DNA of 47,541 nucleotides, taken from NCBI RefSeq assembly GCF_001896135.2, contig NZ_MPOH02000015.1, positions 928,523-976,063 of the forward strand. Reading direction: 5' to 3'. A program made the position numbers and the translations under genes. This document shows, one piece after another, positions 1 to 7,222 of this stretch. The first letter of the stretch is position 1. Every line of letters starts with the position of its first letter. Origin of the DNA: Streptomyces phaeoluteigriseus. GTDB taxonomy: Bacteria > Actinomycetota > Actinomycetes > Streptomycetales > Streptomycetaceae. The notes beneath the pieces were generated by a model. The model was not told where the DNA came from and ran no database searches. It saw only the letters and a program-made list of their open reading frames with translations.

Positions 1-38
1 CTCACTCGCCGCCACATCCCGCGCCGCCCGCCGCCCCT

Positions 39-572
39 TCAGCGCCGCTCGTCCGTGCCCGCCACCCTGGCCGTGGCGAGGGCGACCCGGTTCCAGGTGT
101 TGATCGTGCAGATGAGGGCCAGGACCTGGGCGAGTTCCCGCTCGTCGAAACGGGCCGCGGCCTCGGCGTAGACGTCGTCCGGGACACCGCCGTCGGCCAC
201 CAGCGTGACCGCTTCCGTCAGCGCCAGGGCGGCCTGCTCCTTCTCGGTGAAGAAGTGCCGGGCCTCCCGCCAGACGGCGACCATGTGCAGGCGGTCCTCG
301 CTCTCACCGGCCTTGCGCGCGTCGTTGGTGTGCATGTGGAGGCAGTACGCGCAGTGGTTCAGGTGGGAGGCGCGGATCTGGATCAGTTCGACGAGGGCGG
401 GGTCGAGTCCCTCGCGGGCGGCGGCGTCGAAGCCGACGAGCGCGCGGTACACCTTGGGGGCGGACTTGGCGAAGTCCGGACGGCTCCTGGCGGCCTCGGC
501 GGCGGCGATCGCGGCGGTGGGCGCCGGGGCGCTCTCGGTCGTCCGGGTGTCGATCATGTTCGTCGTCGTCAT
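39..572 (-). CDS. AhpD-like carboxymuconolactone decarboxylase family protein
   Basis: 177 aa when started at the ATG at 572; the frame stays open for 20 more codons upstream, but that part runs into the divergent promoter. The middle carries a CAYC pair followed by LHMH, the CxxC-xxx-H signature of AhpD/CMD-fold peroxidases, in which the two cysteines reduce hydroperoxides and the histidine relays protons. The C-terminal half is helical and alanine rich, as in the family. It is probably a cytoplasmic antioxidant enzyme. It is divergent from a MocR/PdxR-type regulator with only 47 bp between the starts, so that regulator is the likely controller. The substrate is not known. Family assignment is firm; function is inferred. 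Confidence 0.88.
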   Translation of the reverse strand: MTTTNMIDTRTTESAPAPTAAIAAAEAARSRPDFAKSAPKVYRALVGFDAAAREGLDPALVELIQIRASHLNHCAYCLHMHTNDARKAGESEDRLHMVAVWREARHFFTEKEQAALALTEAVTLVADGGVPDDVYAEAAARFDERELAQVLALICTINTWNRVALATARVAGTDERR

Positions 573-619
573 GCAGACCAATCTACGAGCCGGAAAGACC
601 CTCTGTAGGGTGCATTTCC
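573..619. promoter_or_regulatory. Divergent promoter, both genes probably leaderless
   Basis: The 47-bp gap between the AhpD-like gene and the MocR-type gene holds a -10-like TAGATT on the minus strand (580-585) and TAGGGT on the plus strand (606-611). Each lies 7-8 nt from its ATG and neither start has a Shine-Dalgarno sequence, so both transcripts probably begin at or next to the start codon. Both promoters overlap, so one bound regulator could control both. The -10 boxes are seen; leaderless initiation is inferred. Confidence 0.45.
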
Positions 620-2035
620 ATGGAGGAATCATGGGTCAATTCCGCTGAGCGGATCGGTGCCGACCTGCATCTGGAGCTGTCCGCGCCGGGCGGGCGGCGG
701 GCCGCGCTGATCCGGGCGCTGCGCGAGGCCGTGCGCGGCGGGCGGCTCGCTCCGGGCACCCGGCTGCCGCCGTACCGTTCGCTCGCCGCGGATCTCGGGG
801 TCGCGCGCAACACCGTGGCCGACGCCTACGCGGAGTTGGTGGCGGAGGGCTGGCTGACGGCTCGTCAGGGGTCCGGGACGCGGGTCGCCGACCGCATGGA
901 ACCCCTGCGACACGCCGCGCGAAGGCCCGTTGAGGCACCTCCACGCGCGCGTGGTCCCCGGCACGACCTCCGGCAGGGCAGCCCGGACACGTCGTCGTTC
1001 CCACGTGCGGCTTGGCTGGCGTCCTACCGGCGGGCGCTCCAGCAGGCGCCGAGCGAGGTGTTCGGGCCCGGCGACCCCGCCGGGCGCCGCGAGTTGCGCG
1101 AGGCTCTCACCGAGTACCTTGCCCGCGCGCGTGGCGTGCGCACCGAGCCCGACCGCATCGTGATCTGCTCCGGCTTCGCGCACGCGCTGGGACTGCTGTT
1201 CGGCGGGGGCGCGAGCGGGGTGCTGCGCGGCCCGCTGGCGGTGGAGGCGTACGGGCTGGGATTCCACCGGGAACTGCTGGCCGCGGCGGGCGTACGGACG
1301 GTCCCGCTGCCGCTCGACGAGGACGGGGCGCGCGTGGGTCTGCTGGGGCGCGAGCGGGGGGTGCTGCTCACGCCCGCGCATCAGTTCCCGACCGGCGGGC
1401 CGCTGCACGCGAGCCGCCGTGCCGCCGTGATCGCCTGGGCACGCGCGCGTGGCACGGTGGTGCTGGAGGACGACTACGACGGCGAGTTCCGCTACGACCG
1501 CAGGCCGGTGGGCGCGCTCCAGGGCCTGGACCCCGAGCGCGTGATCCACGTCGGCTCGGTCAGCAAGAGCCTGTCGCCGGCGCTGCGGCTGGGCTGGATG
1601 GTGCTGCCGCAGCGGTACGTCGGCGATGTCCTCGCGGCCAAGGGCGACCGGGAAACCTGGGCGAGCGTCCCGGACCAGCTGGGCCTGGCCGACTTCATCG
1701 TCTCCGGGGCCTACGACCGTCATGCGCGGCGCATGCGGCAGCGCTACCGGGGCCGCCGGGACCGTCTGGTCGCGGCGCTCGCCGAGCACGCGCCACGGGT
1801 CACGGTCACGGGGGTCGCGGCCGGACTGCACGCGGTGCTGCGGCTGCCGCCGGGTACCGAGTCGGCCACGGTCGAGGCGGCCGTCCGGCAGGGCGTCGCG
1901 CTGGACGGCCTGGCGGGCTTCCGGCACCCGGAGGCGGACATGGAGGCGCGGGACGGTCTCGTCGTGGGGTACGCGACGCCGTCCGAGCACGCGTACGGGG
2001 CCGCGTTGGACGCGCTGTGCGGCGTGCTGCCGTAG
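620..2035 (+). CDS. MocR/PdxR-type GntR regulator with aminotransferase domain
   Basis: 471 aa. Residues about 20-95 form a GntR winged helix (LREAVRGGRLAPGTRLPPYR, then LGVARNTVADAYAELVAEGW). The remaining 350 residues are a fold-type I aminotransferase-like domain: EDDYDGEFRY supplies the PLP-pocket aspartate/tyrosine region and GSVSKSLSPALRLGW holds the PLP-binding lysine. Length is normal for the MocR family. Such proteins usually bind PLP or an adduct and regulate a divergent gene; here that is the AhpD-like gene. Whether it controls vitamin B6 genes (true PdxR) cannot be told. It carries two copies of the CACGCGCGCGTG palindrome (942-953, 1440-1451). Confidence 0.9.
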   Translation: MEESWVNSAERIGADLHLELSAPGGRRAALIRALREAVRGGRLAPGTRLPPYRSLAADLGVARNTVADAYAELVAEGWLTARQGSGTRVADRMEPLRHAARRPVEAPPRARGPRHDLRQGSPDTSSFPRAAWLASYRRALQQAPSEVFGPGDPAGRRELREALTEYLARARGVRTEPDRIVICSGFAHALGLLFGGGASGVLRGPLAVEAYGLGFHRELLAAAGVRTVPLPLDEDGARVGLLGRERGVLLTPAHQFPTGGPLHASRRAAVIAWARARGTVVLEDDYDGEFRYDRRPVGALQGLDPERVIHVGSVSKSLSPALRLGWMVLPQRYVGDVLAAKGDRETWASVPDQLGLADFIVSGAYDRHARRMRQRYRGRRDRLVAALAEHAPRVTVTGVAAGLHAVLRLPPGTESATVEAAVRQGVALDGLAGFRHPEADMEARDGLVVGYATPSEHAYGAALDALCGVLP

Positions 2036-2089
2036 CCCCTGGTGCACGTCCCGCGCCGCGTGTGGTCCTGGACCTGACCGGCAGCGGCA

Positions 2090-2117
2090 GGAGGCGTCAC
2101 GCGCGCGTGACGCCTCC
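2090..2117. terminator. 28-bp perfect palindrome, likely bidirectional terminator
   Basis: The half site GGAGGCGTCACGCG is followed directly by its exact complement, giving 28 bp of uninterrupted symmetry centred on GCGCGC. It lies between the convergent ends of the MocR-type gene (2035) and the methyltransferase gene (2132), so RNA from either side would form a strong hairpin. Its core (2098-2109) is one of ten copies of CACGCGCGCGTG in this window. No U-tract follows, which is common for Streptomyces terminators. Confidence 0.6.
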
Positions 2118-2131
2118 GGCACACCACACGC

Positions 2132-2944
2132 CTACGGCTTGCGTGCCACCGCCCCGTAGCCGGGGATGACGCCGTCCTCCTGGCCCGGCACCGGCTCACC
2201 GAGTTCGGGGTGCCACTCGGGCACCACCGCGACCCCGGGTTCGACCAGTTCCAGCCCGTCGAAGAAGCGGCCGAACTCCTCGCGGGAGCGCAGCGCCAGC
2301 GTGACGCCCGCCGCCTTGAGCTTCTCGGTGGCCGCCGCGGACTCCTCCGGGGTGAAGTCGGCGGTGGCGTGGGTCATCATCAGGTAGCTGCCCGACGGGA
2401 CTTCGGCCAGCAGCCGGTCGACGAGTTCGTGCGCCCCGTCCTCGTCGGAGACGAAGTGCAGCAGCGCGATCAACGACAGCGCCACGGGCCGCTCGAAGTC
2501 CAGGATCTTCCGGGCGCCTTCGACGATGGTCGCCGGGTCGCGGACGTCCGCCTGGAGGTACTCGGTGACACCCTCGGGCGTGCTGCGCAGCAGGGCGGCC
2601 GCGTGGGCCAGCACGATCGGGTCGTTGTCGCAGTACACGACGCGGGCGTCGGGCGCGGCCTGCTGGGCGACCTGGTGGAGGTTCGGCTCGGTGGGGATGC
2701 CCGTGCCGATGTCGAGGAACTGCCGGACGCCGTGGCCCGCGAGCCAGCGCGTGGCGCGGTGCATGAACGCCCGGTTGACCCTGGCCATCACCGGGACGCG
2801 GGGGTCGAGCGCCAGCATCTGCCGGCCCATCGCCTCGTCCACGGGGTAATTGTCCTTGCCACCGAGGTACCAGTCGTACATCCGTGCGGGATGGGGTTTG
2901 CTGGTGTCGATCCCGACGGCGCCGGTGGGGTCCTGCCCGGTCAT
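2132..2944 (-). CDS. DUF574-type (Methyltransf_19) SAM-dependent methyltransferase
   Basis: 270 aa, started at the ATG at 2944 because GGAG sits 6 nt upstream; an in-frame ATG six codons earlier lacks such a site. The start IDTSKPHPARMYDWYLGGKDNYPVD is the hallmark of the actinomycete S-adenosyl methyltransferase family (PF04672). It is followed by FLDIGTGIPTEPNLH, the SAM-binding glycine loop, and VVYCDNDPIVLAHA, whose acidic residue contacts the ribose. Streptomycetes carry dozens of these and their substrates are unknown. The next upstream genes on the same strand are the XRE/DUF397 pair, a common companion set, but a separate 100-bp A+T-rich gap precedes this gene, so it may have its own promoter. 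Confidence 0.9.
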   Translation of the reverse strand: MTGQDPTGAVGIDTSKPHPARMYDWYLGGKDNYPVDEAMGRQMLALDPRVPVMARVNRAFMHRATRWLAGHGVRQFLDIGTGIPTEPNLHQVAQQAAPDARVVYCDNDPIVLAHAAALLRSTPEGVTEYLQADVRDPATIVEGARKILDFERPVALSLIALLHFVSDEDGAHELVDRLLAEVPSGSYLMMTHATADFTPEESAAATEKLKAAGVTLALRSREEFGRFFDGLELVEPGVAVVPEWHPELGEPVPGQEDGVIPGYGAVARKP

Positions 2945-3045
2945 GAGGAACTCCGTAAGCATGTGACACGAATAATGAGCAAGTCAGCACCAAGATAAGG
3001 AAGTTGATTAAAAAGTGCGCAGGGAGAAGGGACAGGCGGGTGGGT

Positions 3046-3321
3046 TCAGGACAACAGGAAGTCCGCCTCTCCCGCCTTGGCTCCCTCGATGAAGGCCGTC
3101 ATCTCGTCGGAGGTGTAGATCAGCGCCGGCCCGTCGGGGTCGGTGGACTGACGGACGGCGATCCGGCCGTCGGCGAGCTTCATGGCCTCCAGGCAGTTGC
3201 CTCCGTTGCCGCCGCTCCACGGCTTGTGCCAGCCCTCGCTGCCCAGGTCCCTCGCGGGCATGCCGTTGTAGATCCGCTGAGCGCGGCCACGCGGCCTGGT
3301 CGGGGACTTGATGCGTTCCAT
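3046..3321 (-). CDS. DUF397 domain protein
   Basis: 91 aa. The segment WHKPWSGGNGGNCLEAMKL, followed by GRIAVRQSTDPDGPALIYTSDEM and FIEGAKAG, matches the DUF397 pattern (W-K-S-SGGNGGNCVEVA...VAVRDSKDPDGP-L). Its ATG follows the TGA of the upstream XRE gene with no gap (TGAATG), so the two are translationally coupled. In WhiJ-like and BldB-like systems, small DUF397/DUF320 proteins act with an XRE regulator. Direct partnership with the neighbour is the obvious inference, possibly as its antagonist. Confidence 0.88.
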   Translation of the reverse strand: MERIKSPTRPRGRAQRIYNGMPARDLGSEGWHKPWSGGNGGNCLEAMKLADGRIAVRQSTDPDGPALIYTSDEMTAFIEGAKAGEADFLLS

Positions 3322-4182
3322 TCACAGCTCCTTGCGGAGATCCCGGAGGATCTCCTTCGTGCGATGTGCCGTAGCGGCCTGCGCCGCCATGCGGTCCATG
3401 ACCTCGAGGTGGGTCGCCACCTCCGTGCGCGCGTCCAGATAGACGGCGCCGGTCAGGTACTCGCTGTAGACCATGTCCGGAAGTTCGGGCATGGCGAATC
3501 GGAACAGCACGAAGGGCCCGTACGTACCGGGGTGCGGCCCCGAGGAGAACGGGGCGACCTGTAGCGTCACGTTGGGCAGCTTCGTGGCGTCGAGCAGTTT
3601 GTCGATCTGCGCGCGCATCACCTCCGGGCCGCCCACCGGGCGGCGCAGCACGGTCTCGTCCATGACGACCCACAACCGGGGCGCGTCCTCACGGGTGAGC
3701 AGTCCCTGGCGTTGCAGCCGCAGGTCGACGTGGCGCTCGATGTCCTCCGGCCGGGTCTGGCCGATGGCCCCGGACCTCAGTACACCGCGCGCGTAGTCCT
3801 CGGTCTGCAGCAGGCCGGGGACGAAGTGCGGTTCGTACTGGCGGATCAGGGCTGCCGCGCCCTCGAGGCTGACGTGCATCGAGAACCAGCCGGGCAGCAC
3901 GTCGTGGAAACGCTGCCACCAGCCGGGCTTGTTGGCCTCCTCGGCGAGCTGGACGAAGCCCTCGGCCTCCGCGTCGGTGACACCGTAGGCCTTCAGCAGC
4001 AGCTGGAGGTAAGGGATCTTGAGCGAGACCTCGGCCATCTCCATACGACGGACCGTGGCGGGTGCGACACGCAGGATGCCGGCGGCTTCCTCACGCTTGA
4101 GCCCGGCGCGTTCCCGCAGGTCCAGCAGGCGCCGGCCGAGGACGACCTGCCCCACCGTCGGCGCGGACCGCGGTTCGCTCAC
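3322..4182 (-). CDS. XRE-family regulator with DUF5753 ligand-like domain (WhiJ/Scr1-like)
   Basis: 286 aa from a GTG with GGAGGTGGAGC just upstream. Residues about 14-70 are a helix-turn-helix (LGRRLLDLRERAGLKREEAAGIL, then ATVRRMEMAEVSLKIPYLQLLL). From about residue 95 the DUF5753 domain is recognisable by WWQRFHDVLPGWFSMHVSLE, then YEPHFVPGLLQTEDYARGVL and the RQGLLTREDAPRLWVVMDE-VLRRPVGG region. Such regulators come by the dozen in Streptomyces, each with a DUF397 partner, and influence development and antibiotic production. Here the partner follows directly. Two palindromes in the upstream A+T-rich gap (4385-4420) are candidate operators. Confidence 0.92.
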   Translation of the reverse strand: MSEPRSAPTVGQVVLGRRLLDLRERAGLKREEAAGILRVAPATVRRMEMAEVSLKIPYLQLLLKAYGVTDAEAEGFVQLAEEANKPGWWQRFHDVLPGWFSMHVSLEGAAALIRQYEPHFVPGLLQTEDYARGVLRSGAIGQTRPEDIERHVDLRLQRQGLLTREDAPRLWVVMDETVLRRPVGGPEVMRAQIDKLLDATKLPNVTLQVAPFSSGPHPGTYGPFVLFRFAMPELPDMVYSEYLTGAVYLDARTEVATHLEVMDRMAAQAATAHRTKEILRDLRKEL

Positions 4183-4384
4183 GCTCCACCTCCACCAAGA
4201 GCCGCCGACGGGTCACTGGGCCCGCCGGCCGGTCACGAAAAGGAATCCCAACAGCCCTACGCGCCATGCGAAGACCTAATTCGAAGAGACGTACGAATAA
4301 ATACGGATCTTCGGTGATCCCAACTGGCGCCGCTCAACGTGCTGTTGCGAGCAGTGTGCCACGGCCCTTCACCGCGTCACACAG

Positions 4385-4420
4385 CACTCTGCATTTTTCA
4401 GAGTGACACTTGCCAAGTGT
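4385..4420. promoter_or_regulatory. Two adjacent palindromes in the XRE/HATPase intergenic gap
   Basis: CACTCTG and CAGAGTG (4385-4391, 4399-4405) flank a seven-base A+T-rich spacer. Directly beside them is ACACTTG-C-CAAGTGT (4406-4420). The gap 4183-4436 separates the divergent XRE and HATPase genes and is clearly more A+T rich than its surroundings. These could be operator sites for the XRE regulator. The symmetry is seen; the binding role is inferred. Confidence 0.35.
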
Positions 4421-4436
4421 TCACGGCGGGGCGATA

Positions 4437-5471
4437 GTGGCAAGCGTGATTCCGTCCGCGCCCTTAGGAACAGACGCCGCCGCAGGCCACCCCCGAGGTC
4501 TCGGTGCCGATGGGGGTATCCCCTCGCGAGCGCATTCGAGCCTGGGGGAGGCAGCGGGCCCCGACCGTGCCGCTGCAGAGCGCCGGTTCCGGTTCGAGCT
4601 TGCCGCGCACCCGGGTTCCCCGGCGCGGGCCAGACGCCTGGCCCGGGCCCGGCTGACCGGCTGGTCGGTGTGCGAGGACACCTGCGACACCGCCGCCCTG
4701 GTCATATCCGAGCTGGTCACCAACGCCATCGTGCACACCGCGAGCGGCGTGGTCGTCTGCGAGCTGTACGACGGCGGAGACCTCGTGCGCATAGCCGTAC
4801 GCGACGAGGGCTGCGCTCCCGGTGAGCCGCACCCCTCGCCGCAGCGCCCCGACGAGGAACACGGGCGGGGCCTGTTTCTCGTCGACGCCCTCTGCCACTC
4901 CTGGGGCGCCCAGGAGCACGGCCCCGGCCTGCTGGTCTGGGCCGACCTGCCCCGGCAGGCTTCCGCGGAACACCCTGCCGAGCTGCGTGACGACCTCGCC
5001 GACACCGACCGGGCCCCGGCGCCGCGTGCCGACCTCGGCTGGGGCGCCCGCCCGAAGCCGGGCCCGGCCGACGGCCCGGACGACGAGGGCGAGGCCCCCG
5101 CCGAGCAGGGCGATCACGGCGACGCGGTGCACCGTGGCCCCGGCCCAGGCCCCGTCGAGCAGGTCCCCCGCGCTCACCCCGCGGAAGCCCACCCGTCCGG
5201 CCACACGCACCGGCCCCGCCACTCCCCCGCCACCGACGGCCGGGCCGATCCCCGGCCGAGCGGCCCTCTCGGCCGGCTCCCGCGCCTGTCCGACGGCCCT
5301 CTGTCCCGCGTGGCGCCGCAGTGGCACCGCGGCCCGGGAACCGGCGGGCCCACCCTCCCGGCCGAGCGCACCGACCACGCCCTCGACACGACGGGCGGGG
5401 CGACCGCCTGGCGCCCACATCCCGACGCGGGGGCACCGGCTCTCCCCCCTCGCGACCGGGACACGGCGTGA
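4437..5471 (+). CDS. HATPase-domain (anti-sigma/RsbW-like) ATP-binding protein with long tail
   Basis: About 344 aa from GTG 4437 (GGGG six bases upstream); TTG 4410 and GTG 4446 are also possible. Residues about 45-175 are a GHKL/HATPase fold: RRLARARLTGW, CDTAALVISELVTNAIVHT (N-box, Mg-binding asparagine), VRIAVRDEGCAPG (G1 box) and HGRGLFLVDALCHSWG (G2 box). Single-domain proteins of this type in Streptomyces bind anti-sigma antagonists or sigma factors, or act as serine kinases. The last 170 residues are Pro/Arg/Gly rich, look disordered and have no recognised domain, yet retain G/C-ending codons. An interspersed hairpin repeat lies inside its N-terminal codons (4512-4553). The stop overlaps the next start as GTGA. 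Confidence 0.82.
   Translation: MASVIPSAPLGTDAAAGHPRGLGADGGIPSRAHSSLGEAAGPDRAAAERRFRFELAAHPGSPARARRLARARLTGWSVCEDTCDTAALVISELVTNAIVHTASGVVVCELYDGGDLVRIAVRDEGCAPGEPHPSPQRPDEEHGRGLFLVDALCHSWGAQEHGPGLLVWADLPRQASAEHPAELRDDLADTDRAPAPRADLGWGARPKPGPADGPDDEGEAPAEQGDHGDAVHRGPGPGPVEQVPRAHPAEAHPSGHTHRPRHSPATDGRADPRPSGPLGRLPRLSDGPLSRVAPQWHRGPGTGGPTLPAERTDHALDTTGGATAWRPHPDAGAPALPPRDRDTA
4512..4553. repeat. Streptomyces-type interspersed hairpin repeat inside a coding region
   Basis: GATGGGGGTATCCCCTCGCG, then GAGCGCATTCGAGCC and TGGGGGAGG, have the shape of a short palindromic repeat I remember as frequent between Streptomyces genes (TGGGGGTnCCCC...GAGCGnAnnCGAG...TGGGGGAGG). Here it falls in the first 40 codons of the HATPase gene and encodes a GADGGIPSRAHSSLGEAA stretch. 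Either it was inserted in frame or the true start lies downstream of it. Recognition is from memory. Confidence 0.5.
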
Positions 5472-5911
5472 GGGCCACCCCCGGCCGGATCGGGGTACTC
5501 ACCCTGGACACGCTGGTCCGTCTGGGGCGCGGCCCGGGCGGCGACACCCCGCGGAGCCCGTCCCGGCTCGCGGTTCCCGAAGGCATGACGGCCCCGCTGG
5601 GCTGCGACGCCGTCGCCGTACCGGCCCAGCTGGGGCCACTGGTCATGCCTCGTCTGCCGCGCGTGGGGTGCGTGTACGCCGACGAGGCGCACTGGTGGTG
5701 GCTGGTCCCGTCGGACTCCGACTACGCGCTGGAGTGGCCCGCCCCGGCGCAGTACGCCACGGGTGCGATCGTGCCGGACTCCGCGCGGGTCCCCGGCCTC
5801 ATCCACCGGCCGGACGGCACGCTCCCGTACACCCCGCCGATCCCGCTCTACCTGGCCCTGTGCCGCCTCACGGACACACCGCCCACCTGGTCACGGCCGA
5901 TCAGCGCGTGA
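5468..5911 (+). CDS. Hypothetical Trp-rich protein coupled to the HATPase gene
   Basis: 147 aa from a GTG that overlaps the HATPase stop (GTGA), which sets the start. The frame stays open upstream, but that part lies inside the HATPase gene. No domain is recognised. Its centre reads CVYADEAHWWWLVPSDSDYALEWP, with a triple tryptophan and acidic residues, followed by the proline-rich PDGTLPYTPPIPLYLALC. There is no signal peptide and no clear membrane helix, so it is probably cytoplasmic. From memory the same small protein follows such HATPase genes in other streptomycetes. The coupling suggests the two act together, perhaps as a regulatory pair. Confidence 0.75.
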   Translation: MRATPGRIGVLTLDTLVRLGRGPGGDTPRSPSRLAVPEGMTAPLGCDAVAVPAQLGPLVMPRLPRVGCVYADEAHWWWLVPSDSDYALEWPAPAQYATGAIVPDSARVPGLIHRPDGTLPYTPPIPLYLALCRLTDTPPTWSRPISA

Positions 5912-6124
5912 CGCCCGCCCGCGCGCCACGCGCCGGTTGCACAGCCCTGATCGATACACCCGACGCAGCCTCGATCGACACGACCCCGATCGACGCCTGC
6001 CGTCATGGACGCCCCCGGGCGCACGCCGGCGCGCGGTGACCGAGCACCTCCCGCGCCCATGCCCTTGGCGGGCTGCGGCCCACCGGGACGACGGAGGCCG
6101 GCCGACGTGGTCGGGTGAGGGTGC

Positions 6125-6345
6125 GCCGAGAGAGTGGTCGCGGATCTGCCGCGCGCCCTGGACACACCGCCGGCCGCGACTTCAGCGGCGGGCACCAGCT
6201 GTCCCGCGGTCAGTGGCAGCGGCTGGGGATCACGAGAGCAGCGTATGGGCATGGCCGCATCCTGCTCGTTGAGAAGCCGACGGCAGACGGCGGCTCTGCA
6301 CGCCTCGGCCGAACTGGAGGTGTTCGTGAGGAACCGCATGGGCCG
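6125..6345 (+). pseudogene. ABC transporter ATPase remnant, two frameshifts
   Basis: Reading three frames in turn gives a continuous ABC ATPase C-terminal block. AERVVADLPRALDTPP comes first (frame of 6134), then GRDFSGGHQLSRGQWQRLGI with TRAAYGHGRILLVEKPTA (frame of 6115), then AALHASAELEVFVRNRMGR (frame of 6134 again). This matches signature motif, Walker B and D-loop in order, as in multidrug or lantibiotic exporters (LSGGQWQRLAIARA...LVDEPTAALDARAE). The signature is changed to LSRGQ, and the Walker B DE became EK, which removes the catalytic glutamate. Walker A and any membrane domain are absent. It is a decayed fragment. The rest of the gene-free stretch 5912-6377 shows nothing recognisable. 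Confidence 0.75.
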
Positions 6346-6377
6346 GGTGCCCGCCTCGAAGCGGGCCGACCGCGGCG

Positions 6378-6554
6378 TCAGCCGGTGACGTCTCCGCCCC
6401 GGACGACCACCAGGAACGTGTCGGTCGCGAGGTCCATGACAACCTCAGCGGCCAGTCCCTCCATGCGCCGCGCCTGCGCGAATTCCTCCGCGGGCCACGA
6501 CCCACGCGGCCCGCCCGCGGGAAAGCGTTCGAGCACTGTTCGCCCGTTCACCAT
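6378..6554 (-). CDS. Small conserved-looking hypothetical protein (58 aa)
   Basis: 58 aa. The start is fixed by GGAGG six bases before the ATG. The sequence begins MVNGRTVLERFPAGGPRGSW, continues with PAEEFAQARRMEGLAAEVVM and ends in the hydrophobic strand DLATDTFLVVVRGGDVTG. From memory, similar 55-70 aa proteins occur singly across Streptomyces, often near XRE/DUF397 genes; no function is known. The upstream gap holds an inverted repeat AGCGTT/AACGCT (6570-6596) and several GACA steps (about 6625-6650) that may be regulatory. A real gene is likely; its role is unknown. Confidence 0.65.
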   Translation of the reverse strand: MVNGRTVLERFPAGGPRGSWPAEEFAQARRMEGLAAEVVMDLATDTFLVVVRGGDVTG

Positions 6555-6708
6555 CTCGCACCTCCGATAAGCGTTGTACTTGTAGGAGTTAACGCTGTTC
6601 GGGGGCGGAACGCCTCGGCCAGTGACATGACTGAGACATAGTTGACACAGGTTCACTGCGGAGGGTGAGGTTCCAGTCACCTTCTGAACGCATTGACTAC
6701 ATTCCGCG

Positions 6709-7205
6709 TCAGAACTCGTACTCGTCGTGACAGCGGATACGGGTACCGTCCGCGGGGGCACCGAGGCTCGACGCCCTTCCCTTCGGCCCCTCCCACCCTC
6801 CTGGCGCCCGAGGGCCGTCAGGTCCACCCGCCAGGTCCAGCAGCATGGTCGTCGAGCCGAGCCCGTCGAGCCCGCGCCGTAGGTCGAATAGACGCGGAAG
6901 ACGCGGTCACCGTCCCGCAAAAAGCAGCTGAGGCCGGACCGCTCCACGAAATGACCGGATTGCTCAAGGGTGACCTCGAAGTCCCGGTTGAAACCGTTGT
7001 CGTACGAGGAGTACCAGGGCAGCGTCCGGCCCATGCGCGCCTTGAACGGCAGGATCCTCGGGAAAGGTGCCCGCGAGATCACGGCGAACGGCGTGTCGCG
7101 CGCCTTCAGATGGGCGAGGTGGCCGATCTGGTCGAGGAAGGCGGAGCAACTGCGGCAGCCGGCCTCTCATTCGGGCGCGAACATGAAGTGGTGGACGACG
7201 GGTTC
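6709..7205 (-). pseudogene. DUF899 (thioredoxin-like) remnant with nonsense codon and frameshift
   Basis: The minus strand reads VVHHFMFAPE, stop, EAGCRSCSAFLDQIGHLAHL, then KARDTPFAVISRAPF, RMGRTLPWYSSYDNGFNRDF and CFLRDGDRVFRVYSTYGAG. After a frame change near 6870-6880 come LDGLGSTTMLLDLAGG, WEGPKGR and RIRCHDEYEF with a stop at 6711. This follows the DUF899 family order (HFMFGPEW..GCPSCS..HL..RDT...SRAP...RMGW..PWYSS...YSTYGRG...LD..PKGR...HDEY). The conserved tryptophan after APE is a TGA (7169-7167). The N-terminal third is missing: the 3' end of the amidohydrolase gene takes its place. The gene is dead. Confidence 0.8.
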
Positions 7206-7222
7206 TGGGGACTCCGGGCTCC

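Noticed and set aside
4464..5420. Minus-strand frame with a membrane-like segment opposite the HATPase gene
   Set aside because: The hydrophobic stretch comes from the complement of the Pro/Ala/Gly-rich tail. Third positions favour the plus-strand frame and no ribosome site is present.
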